A DNA stretch of 54,694 nt from Anaerohalosphaeraceae bacterium (GTDB taxonomy: Bacteria > Planctomycetota > Phycisphaerae > Sedimentisphaerales > UBA12454): positions 1-54,694 of the forward strand of contig JAIORA010000051.1 in the NCBI GenBank assembly GCA_021108375.1. The letters run 5' to 3'. The notes under the pieces were generated by a model. It ran no database searches. It was not told where the DNA came from and was given only the letters and a program-made list of their open reading frames with translations. How positions within the stretch are numbered: position 1 is the first letter of the stretch; each line of letters opens with the position of its first letter. Below are positions 35,230-43,057 of this stretch, piece after piece. Made by a program: the position numbers and the translations under genes.

Positions 35230-36344
35230 AATAATTGTTCCTTAACATTATTCTCATTCAGACAATCTATAAGTAAGTTGCCGATATTGACGGGCGACTG
35301 CATATGCAGTCGAAGCTCATCTCTTATGCTGCTCGGCTTATCCGTTCTTGCCATCTCATTCATCCAGACATCCAATACTGAATCCCACTCAATCTCATCA
35401 ACAAGGCAGTGCAGCCCTTGCCTCTTTTGCAAAAAATTCAAATCCTGTCTGCACAAATTCGGCTGCAGGCTGATTGTAGGCTTGTTTAATAACCACGCTT
35501 CATAAAGCAGAACCGAAACCATTCCCGCGATACCATCCGCTAAAAAAACGGAGTCGCGACCACTGCCCATCTCAAGCAATCCACCTTCTAATGGCCCGTG
35601 GAATTTTTGCCAATGTTCATAAAGCCGGGCACTATTTTCTCTTGGGTGAGCGACAAGTCCAATTTGATATTTATCGGAAAACGGCTCAAGCCTGATACAA
35701 AATTCTTTGAGAACACTTTTCTCAGTGTACCCGCGATACTGAGAACATTCCGACCCGGAACCCTGGTCGTCCTCTACCGGCTCTGAAATAAAAGCTATCA
35801 ATTTCTTATCTTTGTTCAAGCCAAAACTATCAAATACTTCATCTTTGCTTTTGGCAGCCCAATGCTCATAATCTCTGCCAAGCGATGCCATCGCTGGTTG
35901 CCCGACTATCCTGAGCGAAGATACGGAGATGCCCTCTTTGCGGGCCTCTTCAAACGCCAGTTCATCCATCACAAGATATTTATCAGGCAAAAACATTTGC
36001 CCACCATCCATCTCAAGTCTGTTTCTGTAATTCATCCAGTTGTCGAGAAGGAATATAACATAGAGACCTTTTCGCTTTGCGAGTCTGGCGAGTTTTAAAG
36101 CAAAAACATCTTTGACGCTTGAAGTAAATATAAGTATCTTAAAATGACCTTTTTCAAATAAACTTTCCAAAGAGCCTTGCCCTTCCAAAACCGCTGGAAC
36201 TCGTTGCCATTTTTCATCCGCATCACTGCTCAATAAGCCATTTTCCACGATACTAAAAGGCTCATCAATTTCAGAAAGATGACGCAACACCGAGAGCATT
36301 GCTCGCGCACCACCAACATCACCAGATACCGCAAGAATACTCAT
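35226..36344 (-). CDS. Unrecognised protein of the pse cluster, possible GT-B enzyme
   Basis: 372 aa. It begins MSILAVSGDVGGARAMLSVL, a nucleotide-binding-like first strand. LYVIFLLDNWMNYR, DKYLVMDELAFEEA and VVGQPAM-like LRIVGQPAMASLG resemble lipid-A-disaccharide-synthase or epimerase-like GT-B folds. A C-terminal ADGIAGMVSVLLYEAWLLNKPTISLQ stretch fits a donor-binding domain. No named family is recognised. Overlaps of 4 nt on both sides place it firmly within the Pse operon. It could be the Pse glycosyltransferase. Confidence 0.7.
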   Translation of the reverse strand: MSILAVSGDVGGARAMLSVLRHLSEIDEPFSIVENGLLSSDADEKWQRVPAVLEGQGSLESLFEKGHFKILIFTSSVKDVFALKLARLAKRKGLYVIFLLDNWMNYRNRLEMDGGQMFLPDKYLVMDELAFEEARKEGISVSSLRIVGQPAMASLGRDYEHWAAKSKDEVFDSFGLNKDKKLIAFISEPVEDDQGSGSECSQYRGYTEKSVLKEFCIRLEPFSDKYQIGLVAHPRENSARLYEHWQKFHGPLEGGLLEMGSGRDSVFLADGIAGMVSVLLYEAWLLNKPTISLQPNLCRQDLNFLQKRQGLHCLVDEIEWDSVLDVWMNEMARTDKPSSIRDELRLHMQSPVNIGNLLIDCLNENNVKEQLF

Positions 36345-37318
36345 CGGTCAATCCCTACCGCTCGTTCAACATTGTTTACAATGGCAAGCGTCTCGCCAGC
36401 GGTGGTTAAATTGCTTACAGGCTCACGATTTTGTTGATGAGATGTAACAAGGTCGTTCAGGGCCATCAACATTGCTCCTTCAATTCCTCCGGGGCCTAAT
36501 ATATCCGATTCTGTTTCTTCCAATCTGTAGAACCCATGAAAAAGCTTATGCTCTACTTTGGTTTCGACACGCGTTTCCATACCTCCATATAAAATAGCCA
36601 ACCTGCCCTGTTCACAGGTCAGTTCTATATCAATGCAATGATAAGGCAACTTCATTCCTGTTACAAAAACGCTTACTCCGTCTGATGTTTTAAGACAGAA
36701 TGAAGGATTACTGCTATCAGCTATCGAAATATTTTCTAAAGACAATGACGCTTTGTCCCCTAAAATAAGGGAAAGAATATCAATAATATGCGCTCCATTT
36801 GATTGCAGCCCGCGCGAATAAGTTAAATGAATAGATACCGTTTTGCCAAAAACCTGCTCGGCATACGCGCCTTTCAGCCGATTGTAACAATCACAATATC
36901 TCCTCTGATAATTAACAAGTACCGTGCTTCTGCTGCCTTTTTGCATTTCGATAAGTTTTTCCAAATCCGCCAAATCTTCTGCGGGAGGTTTCTCAAGCCA
37001 TATCATAGGCACTCCCGCCTCAATGCAGCGACACGTATGCTCGAAATGCATCTTCGTGGAAGAACAGATACTTACAATTTCCGGCGAAGTCTGTTTCAGC
37101 AATTCATCAACGCTCTCAAACGCAGGCACTTTATAGTGTTGCGAAAAATCCTGACAGTCTTTCTGCTCATTGGAACAGCCCCCAACCAAAATCACTTCGT
37201 TATGAGCCTGATACACGCCCGTATGAGTTTGCAATGTCCCCTTACCGCCGGAACGATTCAAATCATACTTCCAGGCAACATTACCAAGGCCTATTACAGC
37301 TGCTTTGTATTTTTCCAT
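36341..37318 (-). CDS. Gfo/Idh/MocA family oxidoreductase
   Basis: 325 aa from the chosen ATG. KAAVIGLGNVAWKYD is the NAD(P)-binding loop; MIWLEKPPAEDLADLEKLI carries the EKP motif of the family. Typical substrates are nucleotide sugars or inositols. It sits between pseI and pseF, where extra modification enzymes for nonulosonic acids are often found. The ATG at 37,318 is preferred over an in-frame TTG at 37,327. Confidence 0.88.
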   Translation of the reverse strand: MEKYKAAVIGLGNVAWKYDLNRSGGKGTLQTHTGVYQAHNEVILVGGCSNEQKDCQDFSQHYKVPAFESVDELLKQTSPEIVSICSSTKMHFEHTCRCIEAGVPMIWLEKPPAEDLADLEKLIEMQKGSRSTVLVNYQRRYCDCYNRLKGAYAEQVFGKTVSIHLTYSRGLQSNGAHIIDILSLILGDKASLSLENISIADSSNPSFCLKTSDGVSVFVTGMKLPYHCIDIELTCEQGRLAILYGGMETRVETKVEHKLFHGFYRLEETESDILGPGGIEGAMLMALNDLVTSHQQNREPVSNLTTAGETLAIVNNVERAVGIDR

Positions 37319-37346
37319 TGAAACCAATTACCTCAAATAGAAAAAT

Positions 37347-38426
37347 CTATTCATTAGAACCACCCTTGACCATATCCCAATCTATCGGGCTGCCGAACGG
37401 CACATCTTGAGTAGCGGCTTTGCCCAGAATATCAGGCAAATGCCTCGGCAGCAATCCATCAGACGGCCTTACCGAACGAATATTCTTTTCGGTAAAAACA
37501 TCGCCAGCTTTAATATCCTCAGCTGCAAATAACGAACGCCCAAACTTCCTGCTGGCTTTGGCATTCTCTGTCAGCTTGTAATCAACCTCGCCCATCGCGG
37601 CTTCGGTCTTTCTAATGTTATCGACCATACTTTTAAACTCTGTCGGCTCAAGCGAAAATGCGGAATCGAGTCCACCGTTTTTCCTGTCCAGAGTAAAATG
37701 TTTTTCTATCACAACCCCGCCAACTGCCACAGCAACTGCTGGCAGCATCATATCAAGACTATGGTCTGAAAGGCCGACAAGGGTCGAAAATCGCCCTGCC
37801 ATATCAACCATCACACGCAAATTCATATCCTCTGTCTTTGTGGGATAGGCACTCGTACATTTCAGCAGAATCACATCATCATTGCCGACCTTATGACAGG
37901 CATCGATTGCGTCCTGAATTTCAGCAAGCTCTGCAATACCGGTAGAAATTATTACAGGCTTTTTTTTACTGGCAATATATTCAATAAGCCCGACATCAGT
38001 TATCTCGAACGAGGCAACCTTATAGGCAGCAACTCCCATTTCCTCAAGAAAATCCACCGCGGTTTTGTCAAACGGACTGGAGAACAATATCAACCCAAGC
38101 TCTTCCGCTGCTTTTTTCAGTCTCGGCTGCCATTCCCACGGCATAGTCCCCTGCTGATAAAGCTCGTATAATGTTTTGCCGTCCCACAAAGTGCCGTGTT
38201 GAATGCGAAAATATTCATTATCGCAATTTAGAGTCATTGTATCAGCTGTATATGTTTGCAGCTTAACCGCGTCGGCACCAGCAACCGCAGCCGCACGAAT
38301 AATTTCAACAGCATCCTCAAAACTGCCGTTATGATTAGCTGAAACTTCCGCAATTATAAAAGCCGGCCCAGCCTGCGACACTTTTTTGCTGCCTATTCGA
38401 ATTTCTATTTTTTCTGATTTTTCCAT
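37347..38426 (-). CDS. pseI: PseI, pseudaminic acid synthase (NeuB family)
   Basis: 359 aa. The NeuB TIM barrel starts AFIIAEVSANHNG; AVKLQTYTADTMTL, VISTGIAELAEIQ, LLKCTSAYPT and LSDHSLDMM follow. The C-terminal SAF antifreeze-like domain includes RSLFAAEDIKAGDVFTEKNIRS. It condenses 6-deoxy-AltdiNAc with phosphoenolpyruvate to pseudaminic acid. The TADTMTL and YELYQQGTMPWEW stretches are usual for PseI rather than NeuB or LegI. Confidence 0.93.
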   Translation of the reverse strand: MEKSEKIEIRIGSKKVSQAGPAFIIAEVSANHNGSFEDAVEIIRAAAVAGADAVKLQTYTADTMTLNCDNEYFRIQHGTLWDGKTLYELYQQGTMPWEWQPRLKKAAEELGLILFSSPFDKTAVDFLEEMGVAAYKVASFEITDVGLIEYIASKKKPVIISTGIAELAEIQDAIDACHKVGNDDVILLKCTSAYPTKTEDMNLRVMVDMAGRFSTLVGLSDHSLDMMLPAVAVAVGGVVIEKHFTLDRKNGGLDSAFSLEPTEFKSMVDNIRKTEAAMGEVDYKLTENAKASRKFGRSLFAAEDIKAGDVFTEKNIRSVRPSDGLLPRHLPDILGKAATQDVPFGSPIDWDMVKGGSNE

Positions 38427-38449
38427 AAAATGAATTTTTAGAGGTTCTC

Positions 38450-39907
38450 TTAAAGCTCTTTGATATACTTACCGGAACTAAAGCCTTTTATAACAACGGA
38501 CTCAACTAAACTAAATCCGGAATTTTCAAAAGCCGCCGCCGAGACTTTATTAGAATCTTTAATATATGCTGCTATTTTTTTAACTGCCGCCTCCCCAGCC
38601 ATTCTTTTAATCGCCGCAGCAATTATAAAAGCTGCCAATCCAAGCCCGCGTAATTTTTCAGTAAGGCCGATGCTTATTACCGCCATACCGCCGCCGGAGT
38701 CTATATCAAATCGAACCTGCCCAAGAAAATCGTCTCCATCACAAACGCAATACAAAACACATTTCTCGTCAGCAACCCTGTCCTCAAGCCAGCCAATATG
38801 CCCGGGCCACTGAATCGGTTCCGACGAAAAGGAATTCTCTCTGACAACTTCGTCGTTAGCCAAATCAAATAAAGCTCTGGCATCATTAATGCCTGCAGGC
38901 CGTAAATGAATTTTTTTTCTGTAATATCTCCCGCACACCGCCTTAACAACTCTCGCCGCGCCAAGCCCGTCAATATTCTGCATCGCCGCGTCTATGCTAA
39001 CTTTTCTATTTTGCGCACTCTTATAATGCTTTAGCTTCTCATCTAATCGCTCGGCCAAACCCTGTTCAAAGGCCCCGCCAGCATACTGAATAAAACCCGC
39101 CTTTTCCCAGCCGACGATATTATTCAACTGATTATCCGCAAGCGAAACAACAACTGCCGGCGTTCGCGTTACAGCAAGCTCATTCAAACTTTGCCCGCCC
39201 GCAGACACAGCAATATCGCTGCTGGCCATTAACTCAGCCAACTTCTCAACATCCGGACAGCAAACTATTTCGATAGCTGCCCCATAAAGCAATTCCAATC
39301 CCGCCAGCTCCTCACTTGCTGATGAGACAACCACTTTAAGCCTCACCTTGCCGAAACATCTCGTCACCGCTTCCACCGCAATCGAAATAAGTGTTTCTCT
39401 GTTAGCCCCCCCAAAACTTATTAAAACCTGCTCTACCTCTTCCGCAAATTCTTTCGGCGTAACATCAGCAAACTGTTTTCTCACAAGGCCGTATTCGCTT
39501 CCGGACAAATACTCCAGGCCATCCTTTTCAGGGTAAGGCAAAGCCTGTGCATTTATCGCAGCATTAACAACAAAGCCATCAGGATAATCTATCCGCAAAT
39601 CATCATCTAAATAAACCCCTTGTGCGGAGTCGGATATTTTTTCATAATGGGCGAGTCCCGCAAGATAGGAGTCCACAACAACAATATCACCTTCTTCGCA
39701 AATCTGCTGAAAGTATTTTTCGTCATTAACCCAGTCAATTTTTTGATAGTCGATTTCGCTAAGTATCGCCCCCAGCGTATCATCGCCATTTACAACAAAC
39801 GCTGGCTTCAAGCCTCTGTCCTGAAAAGCCTGATAAATAGCTAACGTCCTTGTAACGTGGCCAAGGCCATATTTCCTGCCGCCTTCGGTAAGAATGTAAA
39901 TTTTCAT
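38450..39907 (-). CDS. PseG-PseH fusion: UDP-sugar hydrolase plus GNAT N-acetyltransferase
   Basis: 485 aa. Residues 1 to about 325 are PseG: YILTEGGRKYGLGHVTRTL with H17 at the position of the catalytic His of Campylobacter PseG, VLISFGGANRE and SAGGQSLNELAVTRTP. Residues about 333-485 are a GNAT domain (IHLRPAGINDARALFDLAND, GHIGWLEDRV, IGLTEKLRGLGLAAFII) matching PseH, which N-acetylates the 4-amino group. The PseG product is one step after the PseH product, so the fusion joins consecutive steps. The order on the chain (hydrolase first) is the reverse of the reaction order. Confidence 0.9.
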   Translation of the reverse strand: MKIYILTEGGRKYGLGHVTRTLAIYQAFQDRGLKPAFVVNGDDTLGAILSEIDYQKIDWVNDEKYFQQICEEGDIVVVDSYLAGLAHYEKISDSAQGVYLDDDLRIDYPDGFVVNAAINAQALPYPEKDGLEYLSGSEYGLVRKQFADVTPKEFAEEVEQVLISFGGANRETLISIAVEAVTRCFGKVRLKVVVSSASEELAGLELLYGAAIEIVCCPDVEKLAELMASSDIAVSAGGQSLNELAVTRTPAVVVSLADNQLNNIVGWEKAGFIQYAGGAFEQGLAERLDEKLKHYKSAQNRKVSIDAAMQNIDGLGAARVVKAVCGRYYRKKIHLRPAGINDARALFDLANDEVVRENSFSSEPIQWPGHIGWLEDRVADEKCVLYCVCDGDDFLGQVRFDIDSGGGMAVISIGLTEKLRGLGLAAFIIAAAIKRMAGEAAVKKIAAYIKDSNKVSAAAFENSGFSLVESVVIKGFSSGKYIKEL

Positions 39908-39916
39908 AGAAATTGG

Positions 39917-41077
39917 CTACAATGACTTTAAAATTTGAAAAATCGTCTCAGCCACATACTCCGCATCTTCATCAACCATAGTCGGAAACAGCGGAATGCT
40001 TATAATTCGCTGATAATAATCAGTTGCCGCCGGGCAAATATCGCTGCCATACCCCAGTTCCTGATAGTAAGGCTGCAAGTGAACGGGCAAATAATGCACC
40101 TGCACCCAAAAACCACTCTTGCGAAGTTTTTCAAATATCTCAACTCTGCGACTTACATATTTATCTTTGAGCCTGACAGGATACAAATGCCACGCCGACT
40201 TAGCGTAATCTCTTTCCGAAAGCACATCAAAATAATCATTACCCGCAAACGCCCTCGCATAAATTTCGACTATCTCTCTTCTGCGATTGATAAACCCATC
40301 TAATTTAGCAAGCTGGGAAGTCCCCAGTGCTGCCTGCATATCTGTCAACCGATAGTTGTAGCCCAGACACTGCATTTCATAATACCACTCGCCGCAGTCC
40401 TGGGTTTTATTAACCAGCCTTTTCGGGTCTTTGGTAACACCGTGTTGGCGGAACATCATCATCTTCTCGTAGTAGTCTTTATTATTGGTCAGCACCGCAC
40501 CGCCTTCACCGCAGGCAATCGCCTTGACCGGATGAAAACTAAAAACCGCCATATCCGAAAACTCGCAGTTGCCGATTTTTTTTCCTTTATACTCTGCCCC
40601 CAACGCGTGGCAGGCATCTTCAATCAAAACGAGATTATGCTCTTTCGCCGTTTTCGATATCGCCTCCATATCAACCGGATGCCCGCTAAAATGTATCGGC
40701 ACAACAATCTTTGTTTTATCGGTGATTGCCTTCTCTATCAAATCCGCTTTGATATTACCCGTATCGGATTCGACATCAACAAACACTGGCCTTGCCCCAA
40801 GAAACAACGCCGCGTTTGACGTGGACAAAAACGTCATCGGGCTGGTAATCAATTCATCGCTACTGCCCAGCCCCGCCGCAAAGTAAGCACCGTGAAGCGC
40901 CGCTGTCCCCGATGAAAAAGCAACCGCATATTCTGCGCCGCAATAATCTGCCAACGCTTTTTCAAAAGCCGCAACTGCCGGCCCCTGCGTCAGAAAGTCC
41001 GACTTCAAAACATCGACAACTGCCGCAATATCATCGTCATCGATAAACTGCCTGCTGTAAGGCAAAAACTTAGTCAA
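39917..41077 (-). CDS. pseC: PseC, UDP-4-keto-6-deoxy sugar aminotransferase
   Basis: 386 aa. PYSRQFIDDDDIAAVVDVLKS is the PseC-type start; FSSGTAALHGAYFAAGLG, EDACHALGAEYKG and the PLP-lysine segment FSFHPVKAIACGEGG follow. It converts the PseB product to UDP-4-amino-4,6-dideoxy-beta-L-AltNAc. No ATG is available near the start: the best candidate is TTG at 41,077, overlapping pseB by 8 nt with AAGGG ahead; a second TTG is at 41,065. Confidence 0.92.
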   Translation of the reverse strand: MTKFLPYSRQFIDDDDIAAVVDVLKSDFLTQGPAVAAFEKALADYCGAEYAVAFSSGTAALHGAYFAAGLGSSDELITSPMTFLSTSNAALFLGARPVFVDVESDTGNIKADLIEKAITDKTKIVVPIHFSGHPVDMEAISKTAKEHNLVLIEDACHALGAEYKGKKIGNCEFSDMAVFSFHPVKAIACGEGGAVLTNNKDYYEKMMMFRQHGVTKDPKRLVNKTQDCGEWYYEMQCLGYNYRLTDMQAALGTSQLAKLDGFINRRREIVEIYARAFAGNDYFDVLSERDYAKSAWHLYPVRLKDKYVSRRVEIFEKLRKSGFWVQVHYLPVHLQPYYQELGYGSDICPAATDYYQRIISIPLFPTMVDEDAEYVAETIFQILKSL

Positions 41078-42062
41078 TTTTCAACCCTTTTATCATTTCC
41101 ATAATACCTTTTTCGTCGAGCCACTGTTCATTGACATCGCTCTGAAAAACAAAACCGTCTTTAACCTTGGGACATTTTTCGTATTGCTTTTCCAACTCAG
41201 AGCTTGTAAAAAATTGCGGCATTATAACATATATATCATCAAGAATTTTTGTATCCCTGGCCTCATCACAAGAGACAAGTACCTCGTGAAGTTTTTCGCC
41301 GGGCCGAATGCCGATATTCTTAATCTTACAGCCGGGCTCCATAGCCCTCGCCAAATCGACAACTTTCATTGACGGAATTTTCGGTATAAACGTCTCGCCG
41401 CCCTGACTAATATCGAGCGCCTTGAAAACCAAATCAACCCCCTGGTCGAGCGTTATCCAAAACCTCGTCATCCGCTCATCGGTAATCGGATATTCGCTCA
41501 CGCCCTTTTTCTTTAAGTCCATAAATAAAGGCACAATGCTTCCGCGTGAGCCTACCACATTCCCATAGCGAACAACCGAAAATTTCACCTTGCCGCCGGC
41601 ATATGAATTTGCGGCGACAAAAATCTTCTCCGCAACCAGCTTGGTTGCTCCATAAAGGTTAGCGGGGTTAGACGCTTTGTCAGTCGAGATAGCGACAACC
41701 TTTTTAACACCGGTATCAATAGCGGCATCGACGATATTATCGGCCCCACTGATATTGGTCTTAACCGCCTCGGTGGGATTGTACTCCAGTGCCGGAACCT
41801 GCTTCAGCGCTGCGGCGTGAACCACGTAGTCCACCCCGTCAAATGCTCTGCAAAGGCGGGCTTTATCTCGCACATCACCGAGGAAAAAACGCAGTTTATC
41901 CGTATATTTAGCGAACTTCTGCTGCATAACATATTGTTTGTACTCATCTCGCGAGTAGATAATGACCTTTTTGGGGTCATATTTCGTCAATATCCGCTCT
42001 GTAAAGCGATTACCAAAAGAACCCGTTCCACCAGTAATAAGGACTGTTTTGCCGTTGAGCAT
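41070..42062 (-). CDS. pseB: PseB, inverting UDP-GlcNAc 4,6-dehydratase
   Basis: 330 aa from the chosen ATG. LNGKTVLITGGTGSFGNRF (NADP loop), ISTDKASNPANLYGATKLVAEK and RYGNVVGSRGSIVPLF are PseB hallmarks. It is the first step of Pse synthesis, making UDP-4-keto-6-deoxy-L-IdoNAc. GAGGA lies 8 nt before the ATG at 42,062; an in-frame TTG at 42,077 is rejected. It is the first gene of the minus-strand locus and is preceded by a leader of about 330 nt. Confidence 0.94.
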   Translation of the reverse strand: MLNGKTVLITGGTGSFGNRFTERILTKYDPKKVIIYSRDEYKQYVMQQKFAKYTDKLRFFLGDVRDKARLCRAFDGVDYVVHAAALKQVPALEYNPTEAVKTNISGADNIVDAAIDTGVKKVVAISTDKASNPANLYGATKLVAEKIFVAANSYAGGKVKFSVVRYGNVVGSRGSIVPLFMDLKKKGVSEYPITDERMTRFWITLDQGVDLVFKALDISQGGETFIPKIPSMKVVDLARAMEPGCKIKNIGIRPGEKLHEVLVSCDEARDTKILDDIYVIMPQFFTSSELEKQYEKCPKVKDGFVFQSDVNEQWLDEKGIMEMIKGLKID

Positions 42063-42136
42063 TGCTTTTTTCCTCAATAAATTAAAACACGTAATTTGGT
42101 GTAAATAGCCCGTTAAAGCACAATGTACTAAGAGTT

Positions 42137-42281
42137 TATCCTAATAACTACTCGTTGGCCCGAAACCGAGCGAGTCGATTGTGGCCAAGAAAGGCGAAGC
42201 AGGCAACCTGAAGGTTGTCGATGCAGCCTGACGCCAGCCACGGGCGATGTAGCCGGTTGAAGCCAGAGGGTTTTTAGGATA
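42137..42281. ncRNA. Candidate structured RNA element in the pseB leader
   Basis: The outer arms TATCCTAA (42,137-42,144) and TTAGGATA (42,274-42,281) are perfect inverted complements that would close a domain of about 145 nt. Inside are nested pairs: AGGC (42,201-42,204)/GCCT (42,226-42,229) enclosing CAACC-TGAA-GGTTG (42,204-42,217), an ACTCG/CGAGT pair and GGCC/GGCC pairs. It is transcribed as leader if the minus-strand promoter at 42,425-42,397 is real. On the plus strand the loops are A/G-rich and the order GGC-hairpin-GACGC-x-x-GCC-stem-TAGCCGG is loosely like the c-di-GMP-I (GEMM) riboswitch. That resemblance is by eye and in the wrong orientation for pseB. The 42,282-42,395 stretch shows only small hairpins. 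Confidence 0.4.
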
Positions 42282-42396
42282 GGCTCCTGGACTCCGTCCC
42301 CGTCGGTTGCAAAAAACATTATGCAAAAACCAACAAAAACACATCTAAGTATACCTGCCTTTAAAATTTCCCGACCCTGACCGGGACGATTCCGAA

Positions 42397-42425
42397 ATGA
42401 TACCCACTATAACGGCTTTAATCAA
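42397..42425 (-). promoter_or_regulatory. Sigma70-type promoter of the pse / glycan locus
   Basis: On the minus strand: TTGATT (42,425-42,420), 17-nt spacer, TATCAT (42,402-42,397); 4/6 and 5/6 matches to consensus. The predicted start near 42,390 gives a leader of about 330 nt before the pseB ATG. It is the only strong candidate found upstream of the 27-gene minus-strand run. Confidence 0.6.
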
Positions 42426-42483
42426 GTGTTTTAAAAAGGTTTAACCACCCTTAATAATACTGATATTCCAACTTTTAGAGCAT

Positions 42484-42823
42484 TTAGCCTCGGCCGGTAC
42501 GGCCGAGTTAGTTAGTCCCGCTCCGTTGGGATTCGTGCTTACGAATGGTTTGTGTCTTTCATTTCGCCATTTAGCCCCCAAGCCTGCTTGGGGGTTCGTG
42601 TTTGCGAATTTTAATAACCCGCCCGCACCGCCATTAGCCCGTAGGTCTTGCCCTGCGGGTATCTGCATATTTTACTATCCCGTTCGCACCGCCGCTTAGC
42701 CCCCGAATCACCATTCGGGGGTTCGTGTTTGCGTATGGTTTATTGCATTCCCACCGACTTTGTCATTTCGACCAACGTGGAGAAATCTAAGTTAGCCCCA
42801 CATTTGTAAATGTGGGGTTGCAG
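42484..42823. repeat. Array of six covarying hairpins with a common frame
   Basis: Six palindromes begin with TTAG(C/T)CC and most are followed by (T/A)TCGTG or TCTGC and a short T-rich tail: stems at about 42,489-42,507 (CTCGGCCG/CGGCCGAG), 42,515-42,530, 42,575-42,594 (CCCCCAAGC/GCTTGGGGG), 42,637-42,660, 42,699-42,721 (CCCCCGAAT/ATTCGGGGG) and 42,795-42,817 (CCCCACATTT/AAATGTGGGG). Stem sequences differ while pairing is kept. A 24-base 'tcatttcgaccaacg...' unit at 42,763-42,786 is exact at 54,530-54,553. There is no gene in this part of the 995-bp spacer. Confidence 0.8.
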
Positions 42824-42849
42824 TTTACTTTATCTTTTTACTTTTTTTA

Positions 42850-42922
42850 AAATCTGCGTAATCCGCGAAATCCGCGGTTAAATAATTCGTAAAAATCTGT
42901 GTAATCTGTGAAATCCGTGTCT
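42850..42922. repeat. 12-bp-type 'aatctgtgtaatctgtg' array
   Basis: Degenerate tandem units alternating 'aatctgcgtaatccgcg' and 'aatctgtgtaatctgtg' forms. They are the reverse complement of the arrays at 2421-2452 and 4968-5066. Such arrays are widespread in environmental genomes, with unknown role. Confidence 0.75.
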
Positions 42923-42990
42923 AAAAAATGTTGTGTCTTCGCTGCTAACTTTCCGCAAGGCCGAATGTTCAGGACACTTCAAAGCTTTGG

Positions 42991-43019
42991 TTGACTCAAA
43001 GCCAGAAAGAACCTAAAAT
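42991..43019 (+). promoter_or_regulatory. Sigma70-type promoter of the rml operon
   Basis: TTGACT (42,991-42,996), 17-nt spacer, TAAAAT (43,014-43,019); 5/6 matches in both boxes. Predicted start near 43,026, a leader of about 30 nt, then AGAGGA four bases before the rmlA ATG. It lies outside the repeat arrays. Confidence 0.7.
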
Positions 43020-43057
43020 GCCCTTTTGTAATCTTTTTTGCAGTTCCAGAGGAAAAT

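Noticed and set aside
42185..42265. Firm call of a c-di-GMP-I (GEMM) riboswitch
   Set aside because: Only the general order of paired and unpaired segments fits. Several conserved bases are absent and the orientation is opposite to pseB, with rmlA about 800 nt away behind its own promoter.
42128..42344. Two overlapping small minus-strand open frames (63 and 67 codons) in the pseB leader
   Set aside because: They cover the inverted-repeat element, lack a ribosome-binding site and look like translations of structured RNA rather than proteins.
42441..42668. 75-codon minus-strand open frame upstream of the glycan locus
   Set aside because: It consists of the palindromic repeats read as protein and has no coding signature.
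42484..42823. CRISPR array
   Set aside because: The repeated hairpins differ in stem sequence, spacing is uneven and no cas genes are present.
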